Source of the DNA: UBA1858 sp965262455
Lineage (GTDB): Bacteria; Pseudomonadota; Gammaproteobacteria; UBA4575
Assembly: GCA_965262455.1 (NCBI GenBank)
Contig: CBDHFH010000008.1
Coordinates: 806,001 to 870,000, forward strand
Length of the DNA stretch: 64,000 bases
Direction: 5' to 3'
Positions 45,146-54,270 of this stretch are shown in pieces; the stretch's first letter is position 1, and each line of letters starts with the position of its first letter. The position numbers were made by a program, and so were the translations under genes. The notes under the pieces are model-generated. The model had not been told where the DNA came from, searched no databases, and saw nothing but the letters and a program-made list of their open reading frames with translations.

Positions 45146-45180
45146 AAGCCCGCTGAATTATTATTTCAGTGGGCTTTTTT
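45146..45180 (+). terminator. rho-independent terminator after yccA-like gene
   Basis: AAGCCCGCTGAA pairs with TTCAGTGGGCTT (one G-T wobble), followed by a run of T. It lies 25 bases after the stop codon. Confidence 0.9.
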
Positions 45181-45197
45181 ATTGCTAGGAGAATTAT

Positions 45198-45383
45198 ATG
45201 GATGGCTTGCAGATCGCTTCAGCAGTATTTTTAATCTTGATGCTTGTATTTTTATTGCCACGTGCCAAACATATGTTTTTAAACAGTCCGAAAGCGGAAA
45301 CTGGTGATTGGACAGGCGCCCTTATTCCATTGTTAGCTGTTGTTGGTTTTGTGATTGTGCTTATCTGGTTAGTCAGCCTTTAA
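45198..45383 (+). CDS. 61-residue two-helix membrane protein
   Basis: A 61-residue protein with two membrane segments: residues 5-22 (QIASAVFLILMLVFLLP) and 43-60 (LIPLLAVVGFVIVLIWLVS), joined by a polar loop (RAKHMFLNSPKAETGDWTG). The ribosome site TAGGAG is well placed before the ATG. It begins 18 bases after the preceding terminator, so it needs its own promoter or read-through. No family name is recognised, but the clean start and hydrophobic pattern support a real gene. Confidence 0.75.
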   Translation: MDGLQIASAVFLILMLVFLLPRAKHMFLNSPKAETGDWTGALIPLLAVVGFVIVLIWLVSL

Positions 45384-45430
45384 CTTGCCGATTGAGACAT
45401 CTATTCGAAAATTCAAATAAAAATTATTTT

Positions 45431-45913
45431 TTAATCTCTAAAGTTATCAAACTGTAGCGGCACACCTAAAGACTGTTCACGCAAGAGTTGCATGACTTGC
45501 TGCAAATCATCACGCTTTTTCCCAGTGACGCGCACTTTTTCACCTTGAATTTGTGACTGTACTTTTATTTTACGTTCTTTTACTAGTTTAGAAATTTTCT
45601 TACCAATCTCTGTACTGATGCCTTGGTTGATGGTTATGTCTTGAGTCGCACGTTTATTTGCTTCAACTAGTTTGCCTTTTGACACACACTCAAGATCAAT
45701 ACCTCGTTTTGCCATTTTCTGCGTCACTACGTCATAGATTTGCTTTATCTGAAACTCGACTTCAGCCTCTAAAGAAACAACATTTTCTTTCAGTGTGATT
45801 TTCGCATTGCTGCCTTTGAAGTCGAAGCGATTGCCAATTTCTCGGTTCGCCTGATCGATTGCATTTGATAATTCGTGAGTATCAACTTCTGAGACAATAT
45901 CGAATGACGGCAC
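45431..45913 (-). CDS. yajQ: YajQ-family nucleotide-binding protein
   Basis: A 160-residue YajQ: MPSFDIVSEVDTHELSNAID at the start, NREIGNRFDFKGSNAKI, then RATQDITINQGISTEIGKKI and VRVTGKKRDDLQQVMQLLRE near the end. Members have two ferredoxin-like domains; some bind cyclic di-GMP and alter transcription, others were reported to bind nucleotides or tRNA. The start is GTG with an AGGAG ribosome site. Divergent from the DUF423 gene. Confidence 0.93.
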   Translation of the reverse strand: MPSFDIVSEVDTHELSNAIDQANREIGNRFDFKGSNAKITLKENVVSLEAEVEFQIKQIYDVVTQKMAKRGIDLECVSKGKLVEANKRATQDITINQGISTEIGKKISKLVKERKIKVQSQIQGEKVRVTGKKRDDLQQVMQLLREQSLGVPLQFDNFRD

Positions 45914-45948
45914 TATACTCTCCTAATTAGTCTATGATAGAGAACAAT

Positions 45949-46326
45949 ATGAAACATAATGTAATTATTTCTGGCGGCAGTTTCAATGCTGCCCTGGCCA
46001 TTGCACTTGGCGCCTTTGCCGCCCATGGTTTGGAAAAGCATCTCGATGAACGCAGTATACAAGTGTTCAATACCGCGGCAGATTTTCATTTTTGGCATGC
46101 GCTGGGCATTATTTTAGTCGGCATGATTGCCAAAATTTACCCAAATACTCAGTATTCAGCGATTGCGACTTTAATGAATCTGGGCATTATTTTATTTTGC
46201 GGAAGTCTTTATGTACTCAGCATCACAGGTATTCGCTGGCTGGGGATGATTACACCCTTTGGTGGGTCGGCTTTCATATTGGCTTGGTTGTGGCTTAGCT
46301 GGAAATGTTTTCGCAATCAATCTTGA
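45949..46326 (+). CDS. DUF423 membrane protein (YgdD-like)
   Basis: Starting at the ATG at 45949 gives about 125 residues; an ATG 15 bases upstream adds MIENN. Four membrane helices are visible. The family signature is GGSFNAALAIALGAFAAHGL, followed by NTAADFHFWHALGIILVGM and ITPFGGSAFILAWLWLSW. DUF423 proteins are small inner-membrane proteins of unknown function. The 3' end overlaps the convergent MOSC gene by about 10 bases. Confidence 0.85.
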   Translation: MKHNVIISGGSFNAALAIALGAFAAHGLEKHLDERSIQVFNTAADFHFWHALGIILVGMIAKIYPNTQYSAIATLMNLGIILFCGSLYVLSITGIRWLGMITPFGGSAFILAWLWLSWKCFRNQS

Positions 46327-46868
46327 AAATTATCTTGTAACACACGCAGTTCATCCCCCAATTTAATGTCGCCGCCTTGAATTACTTTGGCTGTTAGGCC
46401 GCCATGCCCTCTAAGTGCGTTATATACCCCCTGGCCCAACTGAGCTTCTAACTTGCTGCAAGGATGACAGTATCCCGTAATTTGCAGATGCGCCTGTCCA
46501 AGCTGAATGGTGCAGTCTTTAAGTGCATTCAAATTAATGCCGGAGATGGCAATATTCCGACGCAGATCGGCCAAGCTAATCGTGAGATGCGGCAACATGG
46601 ATTGGATGACCTGAATATATTCAGCCTGTATTAAGGTTACTTGACGCTTACCACCTGCGCGCAGTCCCGCTTTATCTCCGCACAATCCGTGATCTGTGAC
46701 AGCAGTCACGCAAGCTTTCTCATGCATTGCCGATCCCTTAGATGGACGTAAACCTAGCCACTCTACGCTGCCAGGCTGGGGAAAATGCTGCTTTAATTCG
46801 GCGATTCTTTGCACATTAATTTCTCGTTGAAAGCTGTGTATTTGTATAGGACAAATACGAACAAACAC
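46317..46868 (-). CDS. MOSC-domain protein
   Basis: A 183-residue stand-alone MOSC domain: SVEWLGLRPSKGSAMHEKAC, then VTDHGLCGDKAGLRAGGKRQ, VTLIQAEYIQVIQ, a LRRNIAISGINLNAL segment, and the conserved cysteine region ITGYCHPCSKLE followed by YNALRGHGGLTAKVIQGGDI. MOSC domains handle activated sulfur or the molybdenum cofactor sulfide and can act as reductases. The start is a GTG at 46868; the true start could be slightly further in. It overlaps the DUF423 gene tail to tail. Confidence 0.82.
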   Translation of the reverse strand: MFVRICPIQIHSFQREINVQRIAELKQHFPQPGSVEWLGLRPSKGSAMHEKACVTAVTDHGLCGDKAGLRAGGKRQVTLIQAEYIQVIQSMLPHLTISLADLRRNIAISGINLNALKDCTIQLGQAHLQITGYCHPCSKLEAQLGQGVYNALRGHGGLTAKVIQGGDIKLGDELRVLQDNFQD

Positions 46869-46941
46869 GATAGTAATAGTTAACTAAATTAACTATTACT
46901 ATGTATTACAATGTTTTACAATTGAGTTTACAAGTGAGTTA

Positions 46942-46969
46942 TTGCGTTTTTGTCTAATATTGTTAGAAT
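46942..46969 (+). promoter_or_regulatory. possible sigma-70 promoter for a small RNA
   Basis: TTGCGT at 46942-46947 and TAGAAT at 46964-46969 are separated by 16 bases. No plus-strand gene follows before the terminator at 47057-47092. Confidence 0.35.
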
Positions 46970-46975
46970 TCCTAC

Positions 46976-47092
46976 GTATAAACCGAAGTATGAATATTTA
47001 TAGAATAATCATAAATATTAAATGAGTCCCCAAAACTTGTACGCAAGTATGAGTTTAAAGCCTGCACGCCCCAACCCGTGTAGGCTTTTTTT
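46976..47092 (+). ncRNA. candidate small RNA
   Basis: A plus-strand interval of about 115 bases that begins just after a plausible promoter and ends in a terminator hairpin with a T run on the plus strand. It contains a second perfect small hairpin (ACTTG-TACG-CAAGT, about 47033-47047). No plus-strand gene lies between the DUF423 gene (on the far side of the MOSC gene) and this terminator. It may instead be only the bidirectional terminator of serS. Not recognised as a known RNA. Confidence 0.35.
47057..47092 (+). terminator. rho-independent terminator (stronger on plus strand)
   Basis: AAAGCCTGCACG pairs with CGTGTAGGCTTT (one wobble) around an 8-base loop, with seven T after the stem on the plus strand. 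On the minus strand, 14 bases beyond the serS stop, the T run is only three long. Confidence 0.8.
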
Positions 47093-47105
47093 ATGCGCGT
47101 AATAA

Positions 47106-48383
47106 TTACGCTGGTGACAGTTCTGTTAGTCCACCCATGTAACTGACTAACGCCTTAGGAATCCGCACACTACCGTCTTTATTCTGGTAGTTCTCGAGTA
47201 TAGCGACCAATGTTCTACCGACTGCTAGACCAGACCCATTTAATGTATGTAACAATTTAGGTTTAGACTCTTTATCTTTCCATCGTGCTTTCATGCGTCG
47301 TGCTTGAAAATCTAAAAAGTTACTGCACGATGAAATTTCCCGATAGGTATCTTGTGCGGGCAGCCACACTTCCAAGTCGTAAGTTTTTGCTGCAGAAAAG
47401 CCTAAGTCTCCACCACAAAGCGTGACTAATCGATAAGGTAGGTCTAAGGTTTGCAACACAGCTTCTGCATGACGCGTTAAGTCTTCTAACGCTTGCCATG
47501 AGTGATCTGGATGGACCAGTTGCACCAGCTCTACTTTTTCAAATTGATGCTGACGAATCAGCCCGCGGGTATCTTTACCATATGATCCAGCTTCAGATCG
47601 AAAGCATGGCGTGTGGCAAACATATTTAATTGGTAATTGATCAGCATTGGCAATGGCATCACGCCAAATATTAGTAACGGGCACTTCCGCAGTGGGTATT
47701 AAATAATAGTCGTTGTCCGTATCAAGCTTAAATAGATCTTGTTTAAATTTCGGTAACTGACCCGTGCCATGCAAGCTATCTGAATTAGCTATATAAGGCA
47801 CATAGACTTCTGTATAACCATGTTGTTTAGTATGCATATCCAACATGAACTGGATTAAAGCTCGATGTAACCGAGCCACATCTTGTTGCATAAAAACAAA
47901 ACGTGAGCCTGTTATCTTTGCTGCAATTTCAAAGTCAAGTTGTTGCAGCCCTTCACCTAGTGCGACATGGTCTTTTACTTCAAATTCAAATTGTGTTGGC
48001 TCACCCCAGGTTTTTTCTATGCGATTATCATCTTCTGTTTCTCCTTCCGGTACAGATTGGTGAGGAACATTTGGTATACCCATCAACCATTCGTGCAATT
48101 CAGATTGCAGGTTCTGTAAGTCTTGTTCTTTTTGCTTCAACGTTTTGGCCAGATCATCCATTTCAGCCTTCAAGGGAGCAATATCTTCACCACGCCCTTT
48201 GGCGGCACCAATTTCTTTAGAACGTTGATTACGGATACTTTGCAGTTCTTGTGTTTCTACTTGCAGATACTTGCGCTTTTCTTCAAGCGATTCAAAATAT
48301 GAACAATCAAGTACAAATCCTTTTCGTTTGAGATCGTTTGTAATGCGCTCAATATCAGAACGTAATAATTTCGGGTCTAACAT
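47106..48383 (-). CDS. serS: serine--tRNA ligase
   Basis: A 425-residue seryl-tRNA synthetase charging tRNA-Ser with serine. The N-terminal coiled-coil arm (about 27-105) precedes the class II catalytic core: TGQLPKFKQDLFKL, LIPTAEVPVTNI (motif 1/2 region), FRSEAGSYGKDTRGLIRQHQ (motif 2) and LNGSGLAVGRTLVAILENYQ (motif 3). Length is normal. It lies 14 bases upstream of crcB's stop side, in the common crcB-serS order (crcB transcribed first). Confidence 0.97.
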   Translation of the reverse strand: MLDPKLLRSDIERITNDLKRKGFVLDCSYFESLEEKRKYLQVETQELQSIRNQRSKEIGAAKGRGEDIAPLKAEMDDLAKTLKQKEQDLQNLQSELHEWLMGIPNVPHQSVPEGETEDDNRIEKTWGEPTQFEFEVKDHVALGEGLQQLDFEIAAKITGSRFVFMQQDVARLHRALIQFMLDMHTKQHGYTEVYVPYIANSDSLHGTGQLPKFKQDLFKLDTDNDYYLIPTAEVPVTNIWRDAIANADQLPIKYVCHTPCFRSEAGSYGKDTRGLIRQHQFEKVELVQLVHPDHSWQALEDLTRHAEAVLQTLDLPYRLVTLCGGDLGFSAAKTYDLEVWLPAQDTYREISSCSNFLDFQARRMKARWKDKESKPKLLHTLNGSGLAVGRTLVAILENYQNKDGSVRIPKALVSYMGGLTELSPA

Positions 48384-48397
48384 AGATAAGATTTAAA

Positions 48398-48775
48398 TTA
48401 AGTTAATAAAGACTTTGCCAATAATAATCCTGCACCGGCGGCAATAATACAGAGAACTACACTTAACACAATATAAAGCAGCGCCGTTACATAAGCACCT
48501 TGCAAGATGTGTTGTAAAGTATCATGTGAAAATGTTGAGAATGTAGTAAAGCCACCTAACACACCCACTAAAATAGCAGCGCGGTGTTCATGTGCAATAT
48601 CCATGTGATATGTAAACACCCATGCCAATAGCCCCATCAAAAAAGAACCGATTATGTTGGTCAGCAAAATACCCAAAGGCAAGTCAGATGTATGTAATTG
48701 ATCAATCCTTGTATATACAAGATAACGCATCACCGAGCCGATCCCGCCACCAATTGCAATCCATATTAGTATCAT
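48398..48775 (-). CDS. crcB: fluoride exporter CrcB/Fluc
   Basis: A 125-residue, four-helix Fluc/CrcB channel that exports fluoride as a dual-topology dimer. The hallmark is GGFTTFSTFSHDTL; the N-terminus IAIGGGIGSVMRYLVYTRID and LLTNIIGSFLMGLLAW also fit the family. Length is normal for a single-subunit Fluc. It is followed by serS after 14 bases. No fluoride riboswitch was recognised upstream in 48776-49003. Confidence 0.93.
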   Translation of the reverse strand: MILIWIAIGGGIGSVMRYLVYTRIDQLHTSDLPLGILLTNIIGSFLMGLLAWVFTYHMDIAHEHRAAILVGVLGGFTTFSTFSHDTLQHILQGAYVTALLYIVLSVVLCIIAAGAGLLLAKSLLT

Positions 48776-49003
48776 AGTGTAGCCATGCTGCAGTTAATTA
48801 ATGTATTCTCATTGACAGGAAACCCTGTTTTAACCTGATATTTTGTAAGATAGCTTTTTAATGCCTGTATAGCTAAATATACACTGCACTTACTTATTAT
48901 TACTTTGTTTATACTGTTTCACGAAAAAATTTGAGCTTGCGACTATGCCAATAGACTTCCCTCGAGGTACTAACATTGAACACTAGAATCTGATCACACC
49001 CCT

Positions 49004-50461
49004 ATGCCTGATAGAAGTGAAATTCCTGCCCTATTTTCTGCATGTTTACCCAAATCATGTATTTTCACATCGATAGAGAAACTACGCCCCTACGAATGTG
49101 ATGGATACACTGCTTACCGATCACTGCCGTTAGCCGTATTATTGCCTGAATCAACGCAACAAGTAATCGATATTGTTAAGACCTGTAAAAAACATCAATT
49201 GCCCATTGTGACTAGGGGTGCCGGAACTGGCTTATCAGGTGGCGCGCATCCTATTGAAAACGGCATCTTACTCAATCTGTCTAAACTGAATCAGATTTAT
49301 GAAATCAACACCGCATTAAATTATGCACGTGTCGCACCTGGTGTGCGTAATTTAGCCATTTCTGAAGCCGTCTCGCAGTATGGCCTGTATTACGCGCCCG
49401 ATCCTTCCTCTCAGATTGCCTGCACAATTGGTGGCAATATCGCTGAGAATTCTGGTGGCGTGCATTGTTTAAAATATGGCCTCACAGTACATAATATTTT
49501 AGCGCTTACTTTTGTCACAATTGACGGTGAGGTTATCACCGTCGGCAGTGAATGCTATGAAAATCCGGGTTATGACTTATTGTCATTGCTCACAGGCTCC
49601 GAAGGCATGTTAGCCATCATGATTGAAGCCAAGGTTAAACTACTGCCTAAACCAAACAACAAGGAAGTCATTCTTGCAGCCTTTGAGCGCATTGAAGATG
49701 CAGGTGAAGCCGTTGCAAATATTATTGCTAGCGGTATCATTCCGGCGGGATTAGAAATGATGGATCAAGCCGTCATTCAAGCAACAGAAAACTTTTGCCA
49801 ACCAGGCTATCCTACCGATGCCGCAGCAATTTTATTATGTGAACTTGATGGCTTTGATGATGCTTTGCAATGGGAGATAGAACAAGTCACTCAACAATGT
49901 CGCGATTCTCATGCCGTCTCGGTTAAAAAAGCCGCGACCATCCAAGAACAAGATTTATTTTGGAAAGGCCGCAAATCTGCCTTCCCCGCTATCGGCCAAT
50001 TAGCACCTGATTATTTATGTATGGATGGAACGATTCCTCGTCAACATCTCGCGCATGTCCTTAGTCAAATAGCGCAGATCTCAAAACGCATAGGCCTGCC
50101 TGTGGCAAACGTTTTTCATGCGGGTGACGGTAATTTACATCCACTGATTATGTATGACGCGAATAATCCAGGTGATCTTGATAAAGCGGAAGAAATTGGC
50201 AATCAGATTTTACAGTTATGTGTGAGTGTCGGTGGCACGATTACGGGTGAACATGGGGTAGGTATCGAAAAACTCAATCAAATGTGTGTGCAATTTAATG
50301 ACATGGAACTTGAACAGTTTGCTCAAGTAAAACAAGCCTTCGACCCAGAACAATTACTCAACCCAGGCAAAGCCATTCCGACATTACAACGATGTGCAGA
50401 ATTTGGTGCCATGCATGTCCACCGAGGTGAACTTCCATTTAAAGATTTGCCACGTTTTTAA
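49004..50461 (+). CDS. glcD: glycolate oxidase FAD subunit GlcD
   Basis: A 485-residue FAD-linked oxidase. The FAD-binding (PCMH-type) domain shows LPIVTRGAGTGLSGGAHPIE, CTIGGNIAENSGGVHCLKYG and GSEGMLAIMIEAKVKLLPKP. The C-terminal cap has VANVFHAGDGNLHPLI and GGTITGEHGVGIEK near the end. It oxidises glycolate (or D-lactate) to glyoxylate with electrons passing to the quinone pool through GlcE/GlcF. First gene of glcDEF; glcE follows after 21 bases. Confidence 0.93.
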   Translation: MPDRSEIPALFSACLPKSCIFTSIEKLRPYECDGYTAYRSLPLAVLLPESTQQVIDIVKTCKKHQLPIVTRGAGTGLSGGAHPIENGILLNLSKLNQIYEINTALNYARVAPGVRNLAISEAVSQYGLYYAPDPSSQIACTIGGNIAENSGGVHCLKYGLTVHNILALTFVTIDGEVITVGSECYENPGYDLLSLLTGSEGMLAIMIEAKVKLLPKPNNKEVILAAFERIEDAGEAVANIIASGIIPAGLEMMDQAVIQATENFCQPGYPTDAAAILLCELDGFDDALQWEIEQVTQQCRDSHAVSVKKAATIQEQDLFWKGRKSAFPAIGQLAPDYLCMDGTIPRQHLAHVLSQIAQISKRIGLPVANVFHAGDGNLHPLIMYDANNPGDLDKAEEIGNQILQLCVSVGGTITGEHGVGIEKLNQMCVQFNDMELEQFAQVKQAFDPEQLLNPGKAIPTLQRCAEFGAMHVHRGELPFKDLPRF

Positions 50462-50482
50462 CAATTTTATTTCTTATCAATC

Positions 50483-51541
50483 ATGCACGAACACATTGAA
50501 GGATTATGCGCACTTGTTAAAAATGCCTATCAAATGCATCAGCCTTTAAGTATTCATGGTGGCAATAGCAAATCATTTTACGGCAATTGCATACAAGCCC
50601 AGCCAATACATACAACCGAGTTAAATGGCATTATTGAGTATCAACCCTCTGAACTCTATATTACTGCGCTGGCGGGCACACCCTTGTCAAGCATTGAGGC
50701 AACACTTGCCGAACATAATCAAATGTTATCTTTTGAACCACCACACTTTTCTACCGCCTCAACACTGGGTGGCAGTGTGGCATGTGGTTTATCTGGACCA
50801 CGTCGCCCTTATGCCGATGCCATTCGTGATTGCATACTGGGTGCAAATATCATTAACGGCAAGGGTGAGCACCTGATATTTGGTGGCAAGGTAATGAAAA
50901 ATGTTGCTGGCTATGATGTCTCAAGACTAATGTGTGGTGCATTTGGCACGCTGGGGATAATCACACAACTCTCAGTTAAAGTATTACCAAAACCAAATAA
51001 AGAAATCACGCTTATGTTTGAGCTAAATGCTCAACAAGCTGTGCAGCAAATACATGCATGGCTAACCTCGTTAACCCCTATTACTGCATGCTATCACTAC
51101 AACAGTACTCTATGGATAAGGCTGTCAGGATTAGATGACACAGTGTCTAAACTTCAACAACAGCTTGGCGGCGAATTGATACCTTCATGTGAGTCATTTT
51201 GGTCGGCAATCAAAAATCACCAAACCGACTTTTTTACTGATGATGCTCCGCTATGGCGTTGCATTGTGCCGCATAACACAGCCTATATTTTTCAACAGGG
51301 CGAAAGTTGTTTTGAGTGGAATTCGGGACTACATTGGATTAAATCAAACGCCACTTACGAAGATGTTATTAACCAGTGTGCGTCACTGGGGGGCCATGCA
51401 ACACTTTTTCGCTCACAAGCAAAACCAGCCGATTGTTTTAGCCCGATGAATGATCAACTAAAAAAATTACATTTAAATCTAAAACAAGCATTTGATCCAG
51501 CAGGAATACTCAATCCTGGTCGTATGTATTCTTGGTGCTAG
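50483..51541 (+). CDS. glcE: glycolate oxidase FAD-binding subunit GlcE
   Basis: A 352-residue second FAD-binding subunit. It has LSIHGGNSKSFYGN at the N-terminus, then STASTLGGSVACGLSGPRRPYADA and VMKNVAGYDVSRLMCGAFGT (both split here from longer family motifs), and finishes in FDPAGILNPGRMYSW. GlcE is required with GlcD and GlcF for glycolate oxidase. Its stop is adjacent to the glcF start region, so translation is probably coupled. Confidence 0.92.
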   Translation: MHEHIEGLCALVKNAYQMHQPLSIHGGNSKSFYGNCIQAQPIHTTELNGIIEYQPSELYITALAGTPLSSIEATLAEHNQMLSFEPPHFSTASTLGGSVACGLSGPRRPYADAIRDCILGANIINGKGEHLIFGGKVMKNVAGYDVSRLMCGAFGTLGIITQLSVKVLPKPNKEITLMFELNAQQAVQQIHAWLTSLTPITACYHYNSTLWIRLSGLDDTVSKLQQQLGGELIPSCESFWSAIKNHQTDFFTDDAPLWRCIVPHNTAYIFQQGESCFEWNSGLHWIKSNATYEDVINQCASLGGHATLFRSQAKPADCFSPMNDQLKKLHLNLKQAFDPAGILNPGRMYSWC

Positions 51542-51543
51542 AC

Positions 51544-52731
51544 ATGCAAACCAACTTACCCGATCAGTTACTCAATACAATACAAGGTCAACGCGCAGAT
51601 GAGATATTACGTAAATGTGTGCACTGTGGTTTTTGTAATGCCACCTGCCCCACACATCAAATTACTGGCGATGAACTTGACGGCCCACGTGGACGTATTT
51701 ATCTCATTAAAGAAATGCTGGAGGGTAACACTACATCCAATAACACTTTGACACATTTAGATACATGTCTTACTTGTTTAAATTGTGAAACCACCTGCCC
51801 TTCGGGTGTCAATTATGGGGAGCTGGTTGAGATAGGCCGAGAGCATATCCAGCAATTAAAGATCCGCACGTTTACTTCAACACTGAAACAGAAATTAATT
51901 TGCAGCATTTTCCCTTATCCCATGCGATTTAAACCATTTTATTGGTTAGCTTCCATTTCAGGCATCATCTCAAAAAACAATAGCACTGAACAGTACACAT
52001 CAACACTTAATGAAATTCATGATAGACGAGTAATTATCTTAGATGGCTGCGTACAATCAGTAACATCACCAGAAATTCATCATAGCCTGAAAAAAATTCT
52101 AGGTCAGGCACAAATCACTGCAATCTCATTAAAACAAACTCATTGTTGTGGCGCGATTCATTACCATAATGGCATGCCCAACCAAGCACTTGCTCTGATT
52201 AAGAAAAACATCGACGCATGGTGGCCACATGTAGAAAACGGATGTGAAGCAATTGTAATGACGGCAAGCGGCTGTGGTTTAACAGTAAAGGATTATGCTC
52301 GATTACTTAAACACGATGTTGATTATGCGCAAAAAGCACAACGCATTTCTGATTTAACGCAAGACGCCAGTCAATTTTTCAGTCATCTGCACTTTAAAAA
52401 GAAAAACAGCAATTATCAAACCATTGCTTTTCATCCGCCCTGCACTCTGCAACATGGACAGAAAATCAATCATGTGGTTGAGTCTATCCTGCACAAGGCA
52501 GGTTATGATTGTGCAGACTTTAAGGACAAGCACTTGTGTTGCGGCTCAGCAGGCAGTTACTCATTATTACAACCAACACTAGCAATACAATTAAAAAAGA
52601 CTAAGATAAATAATATAATGCGTTCAAATCCTGATGTAATTGCAACGGCTAACATAGGCTGCCTGTTACATCTACGTAAACAGACACCTGTTCCCGTCGT
52701 ACATTGGCTGGAATTAGTTGAGCTTCAATAA
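51544..52731 (+). CDS. glcF: glycolate oxidase iron-sulfur subunit GlcF
   Basis: The ATG at 51544 gives 395 residues starting MQTNLPDQLLNTIQG, as in the family. An ATG 12 bases upstream overlaps glcE. Two 4Fe-4S motifs are seen: CVHCGFCNATCP and CLTCLNCETTCP. Two CCG domains follow, with HCCGAIHYHNG and LCCGSAGSYSLL. It passes electrons from the flavin subunits to the membrane quinone pool. Last gene of the operon; the antiporter gene follows 27 bases later on the same strand. Confidence 0.93.
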   Translation: MQTNLPDQLLNTIQGQRADEILRKCVHCGFCNATCPTHQITGDELDGPRGRIYLIKEMLEGNTTSNNTLTHLDTCLTCLNCETTCPSGVNYGELVEIGREHIQQLKIRTFTSTLKQKLICSIFPYPMRFKPFYWLASISGIISKNNSTEQYTSTLNEIHDRRVIILDGCVQSVTSPEIHHSLKKILGQAQITAISLKQTHCCGAIHYHNGMPNQALALIKKNIDAWWPHVENGCEAIVMTASGCGLTVKDYARLLKHDVDYAQKAQRISDLTQDASQFFSHLHFKKKNSNYQTIAFHPPCTLQHGQKINHVVESILHKAGYDCADFKDKHLCCGSAGSYSLLQPTLAIQLKKTKINNIMRSNPDVIATANIGCLLHLRKQTPVPVVHWLELVELQ

Positions 52732-52758
52732 TAATAACTATAGTGCTAACTGTATAAG

Positions 52759-53937
52759 ATGAACCACTCCGACGAAATTATATTTACCATCTTTGTGATT
52801 TTTTCTGGTGCTGCAATATTAGCAACACTCGCTCTGTATGCAAGACAGACTCTACTAATAGCCTATATTGCATTAGGCATTTTGTTAGGCCCTTCCGTAT
52901 TTGGCTTAGTCAAAAATCAAGAATTTATTCAACAAGTGTCTGATATAGGCATTATGTTTTTATTATTCTTACTGGGATTAAACCTCAATCCGAATAAATT
53001 AGTTGGCTTACTTAAAGATGCGACCTTGCACACCGTCGTGTCCTCAGGTCTTTTCTTTTTAGCAGGCTATGTGTGTGCCTACGCATTAGGCTTTAGTCAT
53101 ATCGAATGCCTAGTGATCGCCGGTAGTATGACATTATCCAGCACTATTATTGGTTTAAAATTATTGCCGACCACTGTTCTTCATCATAAGCGTATGGGTG
53201 AACTCATCATCAGTATATTGCTGTTGCAAGATTTAATCGCAATTATGATGTTATTACTGTTACATTCGCGCGCCGATGCAAGTCATTCAGGATCTAGTGA
53301 ACTGATATGGTTGATTGTCGCTTTACCTGTTTTGATTGTATTCACGATGTTATTTTCTAAATACATCCTGTCTTACTTATTTAGAAAATTTGACAAAATA
53401 TTAGAGTATGTTTTCTTAGTTGCAATTGGCTGGTGCTTAGGAATCTCTGAACTGGCTGCTTGGATTGGTCTCTCTCATGAAATTGGTGCCTTCATTGCCG
53501 GCGTATCGATCGCGACAGGGCCCATCTCACTCTTTATTGCCGAAAGTTTAAAACCGCTACGTGACTTTTTTCTGATTATATTTTTCTTTGCCATAGGCGC
53601 TGGATTTCAGCTAGATATACTTGCTGAGGTGATATTACCGGCATTGCTGATCGCGGGTATCGTATTACTGATCAAACCGATTACCTTCAGGATGTTATTT
53701 AAACACTACGGTGGTGAAAAAGATTCTACGGCGACAGAAATTGGTTATCGTCTGGGTCACATGAGTGAATTTTCTATTTTACTTGGCACACTGGCGCTCA
53801 ATGTCAGTGTGATCGGAGAAAAAGCGGCCTATTTAATCCACATCTCCACGATTATCACATTTATCATCTCATCATATATTGTGGTGCTTAGATTCCCGAG
53901 TCCTATAGCTGTGTCTGATCGCCTAAGAAGGGATTAG
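52759..53937 (+). CDS. Kef-type (CPA2) cation:proton antiporter
   Basis: A 392-residue integral membrane protein with about twelve helices, typical of the CPA2 Na+/H+ exchanger domain. Conserved segments are LLIAYIALGILLGPSVFGLV, DIGIMFLLFLLGLNLNP, LQDLIAIMMLLLL and AAWIGLSHEIGAFIAGVSIA. It has no C-terminal TrkA-N (RCK) domain, unlike KefB/KefC, so it is the short form. Which cation it moves cannot be told from sequence. Followed by a strong terminator. Confidence 0.88.
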   Translation: MNHSDEIIFTIFVIFSGAAILATLALYARQTLLIAYIALGILLGPSVFGLVKNQEFIQQVSDIGIMFLLFLLGLNLNPNKLVGLLKDATLHTVVSSGLFFLAGYVCAYALGFSHIECLVIAGSMTLSSTIIGLKLLPTTVLHHKRMGELIISILLLQDLIAIMMLLLLHSRADASHSGSSELIWLIVALPVLIVFTMLFSKYILSYLFRKFDKILEYVFLVAIGWCLGISELAAWIGLSHEIGAFIAGVSIATGPISLFIAESLKPLRDFFLIIFFFAIGAGFQLDILAEVILPALLIAGIVLLIKPITFRMLFKHYGGEKDSTATEIGYRLGHMSEFSILLGTLALNVSVIGEKAAYLIHISTIITFIISSYIVVLRFPSPIAVSDRLRRD

Positions 53938-53976
53938 AAATTAATTAAAGAATATTATATAACTTACTGTTATCTA

Positions 53977-54012
53977 ATAAAAAAGCCGCTTAAAAAAGCG
54001 GCTTTTTTATTA
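53977..54012. terminator. bidirectional rho-independent terminator
   Basis: AATAAAAAAGCCGCTT and AAGCGGCTTTTTTATT form a perfect inverted repeat around a 4-base loop, with A and T tracts on both sides. It serves the antiporter gene on the plus strand and the 32-codon gene on the minus strand. Confidence 0.92.
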
Positions 54013-54029
54013 GTATGTTTTAGATCGTA

Positions 54030-54128
54030 TCAAAAAATGAATCGATCCAGCACTGCGTAGCCAATGATAAAAATAGGAATCTGCATAATGACTACAGTGA
54101 TGATTGTTTTAATTGCTTCTTCATCCAT
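54030..54128 (-). CDS. 32-residue single-helix membrane protein
   Basis: A 32-codon frame (ATG 54126-54128, TGA 54030-54032) encoding a short acidic start (MDEEAIK) and one membrane helix (TIITVVIMQIPIFIIGYAVL), ending DRFIF. AAGGG lies 8 bases before the ATG, and a strong terminator lies 18 bases after the stop, so the three parts of a gene are all in place. Small one-helix proteins of this type often adjust larger membrane complexes. No family is recognised and no partner can be named. Confidence 0.6.
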   Translation of the reverse strand: MDEEAIKTIITVVIMQIPIFIIGYAVLDRFIF

Positions 54129-54270
54129 CGTGGCACCCTTTTAAATTTGTTTTTTAAATTTGTTTATCTAATTATATGTTGTTTATTTAGCTTATTTGAA
54201 AATTATACTTACTGCTTGGATAAGATCAATTAGCAATATCGTAAAATTAACCGTTTCCCTGCGCATCAAA

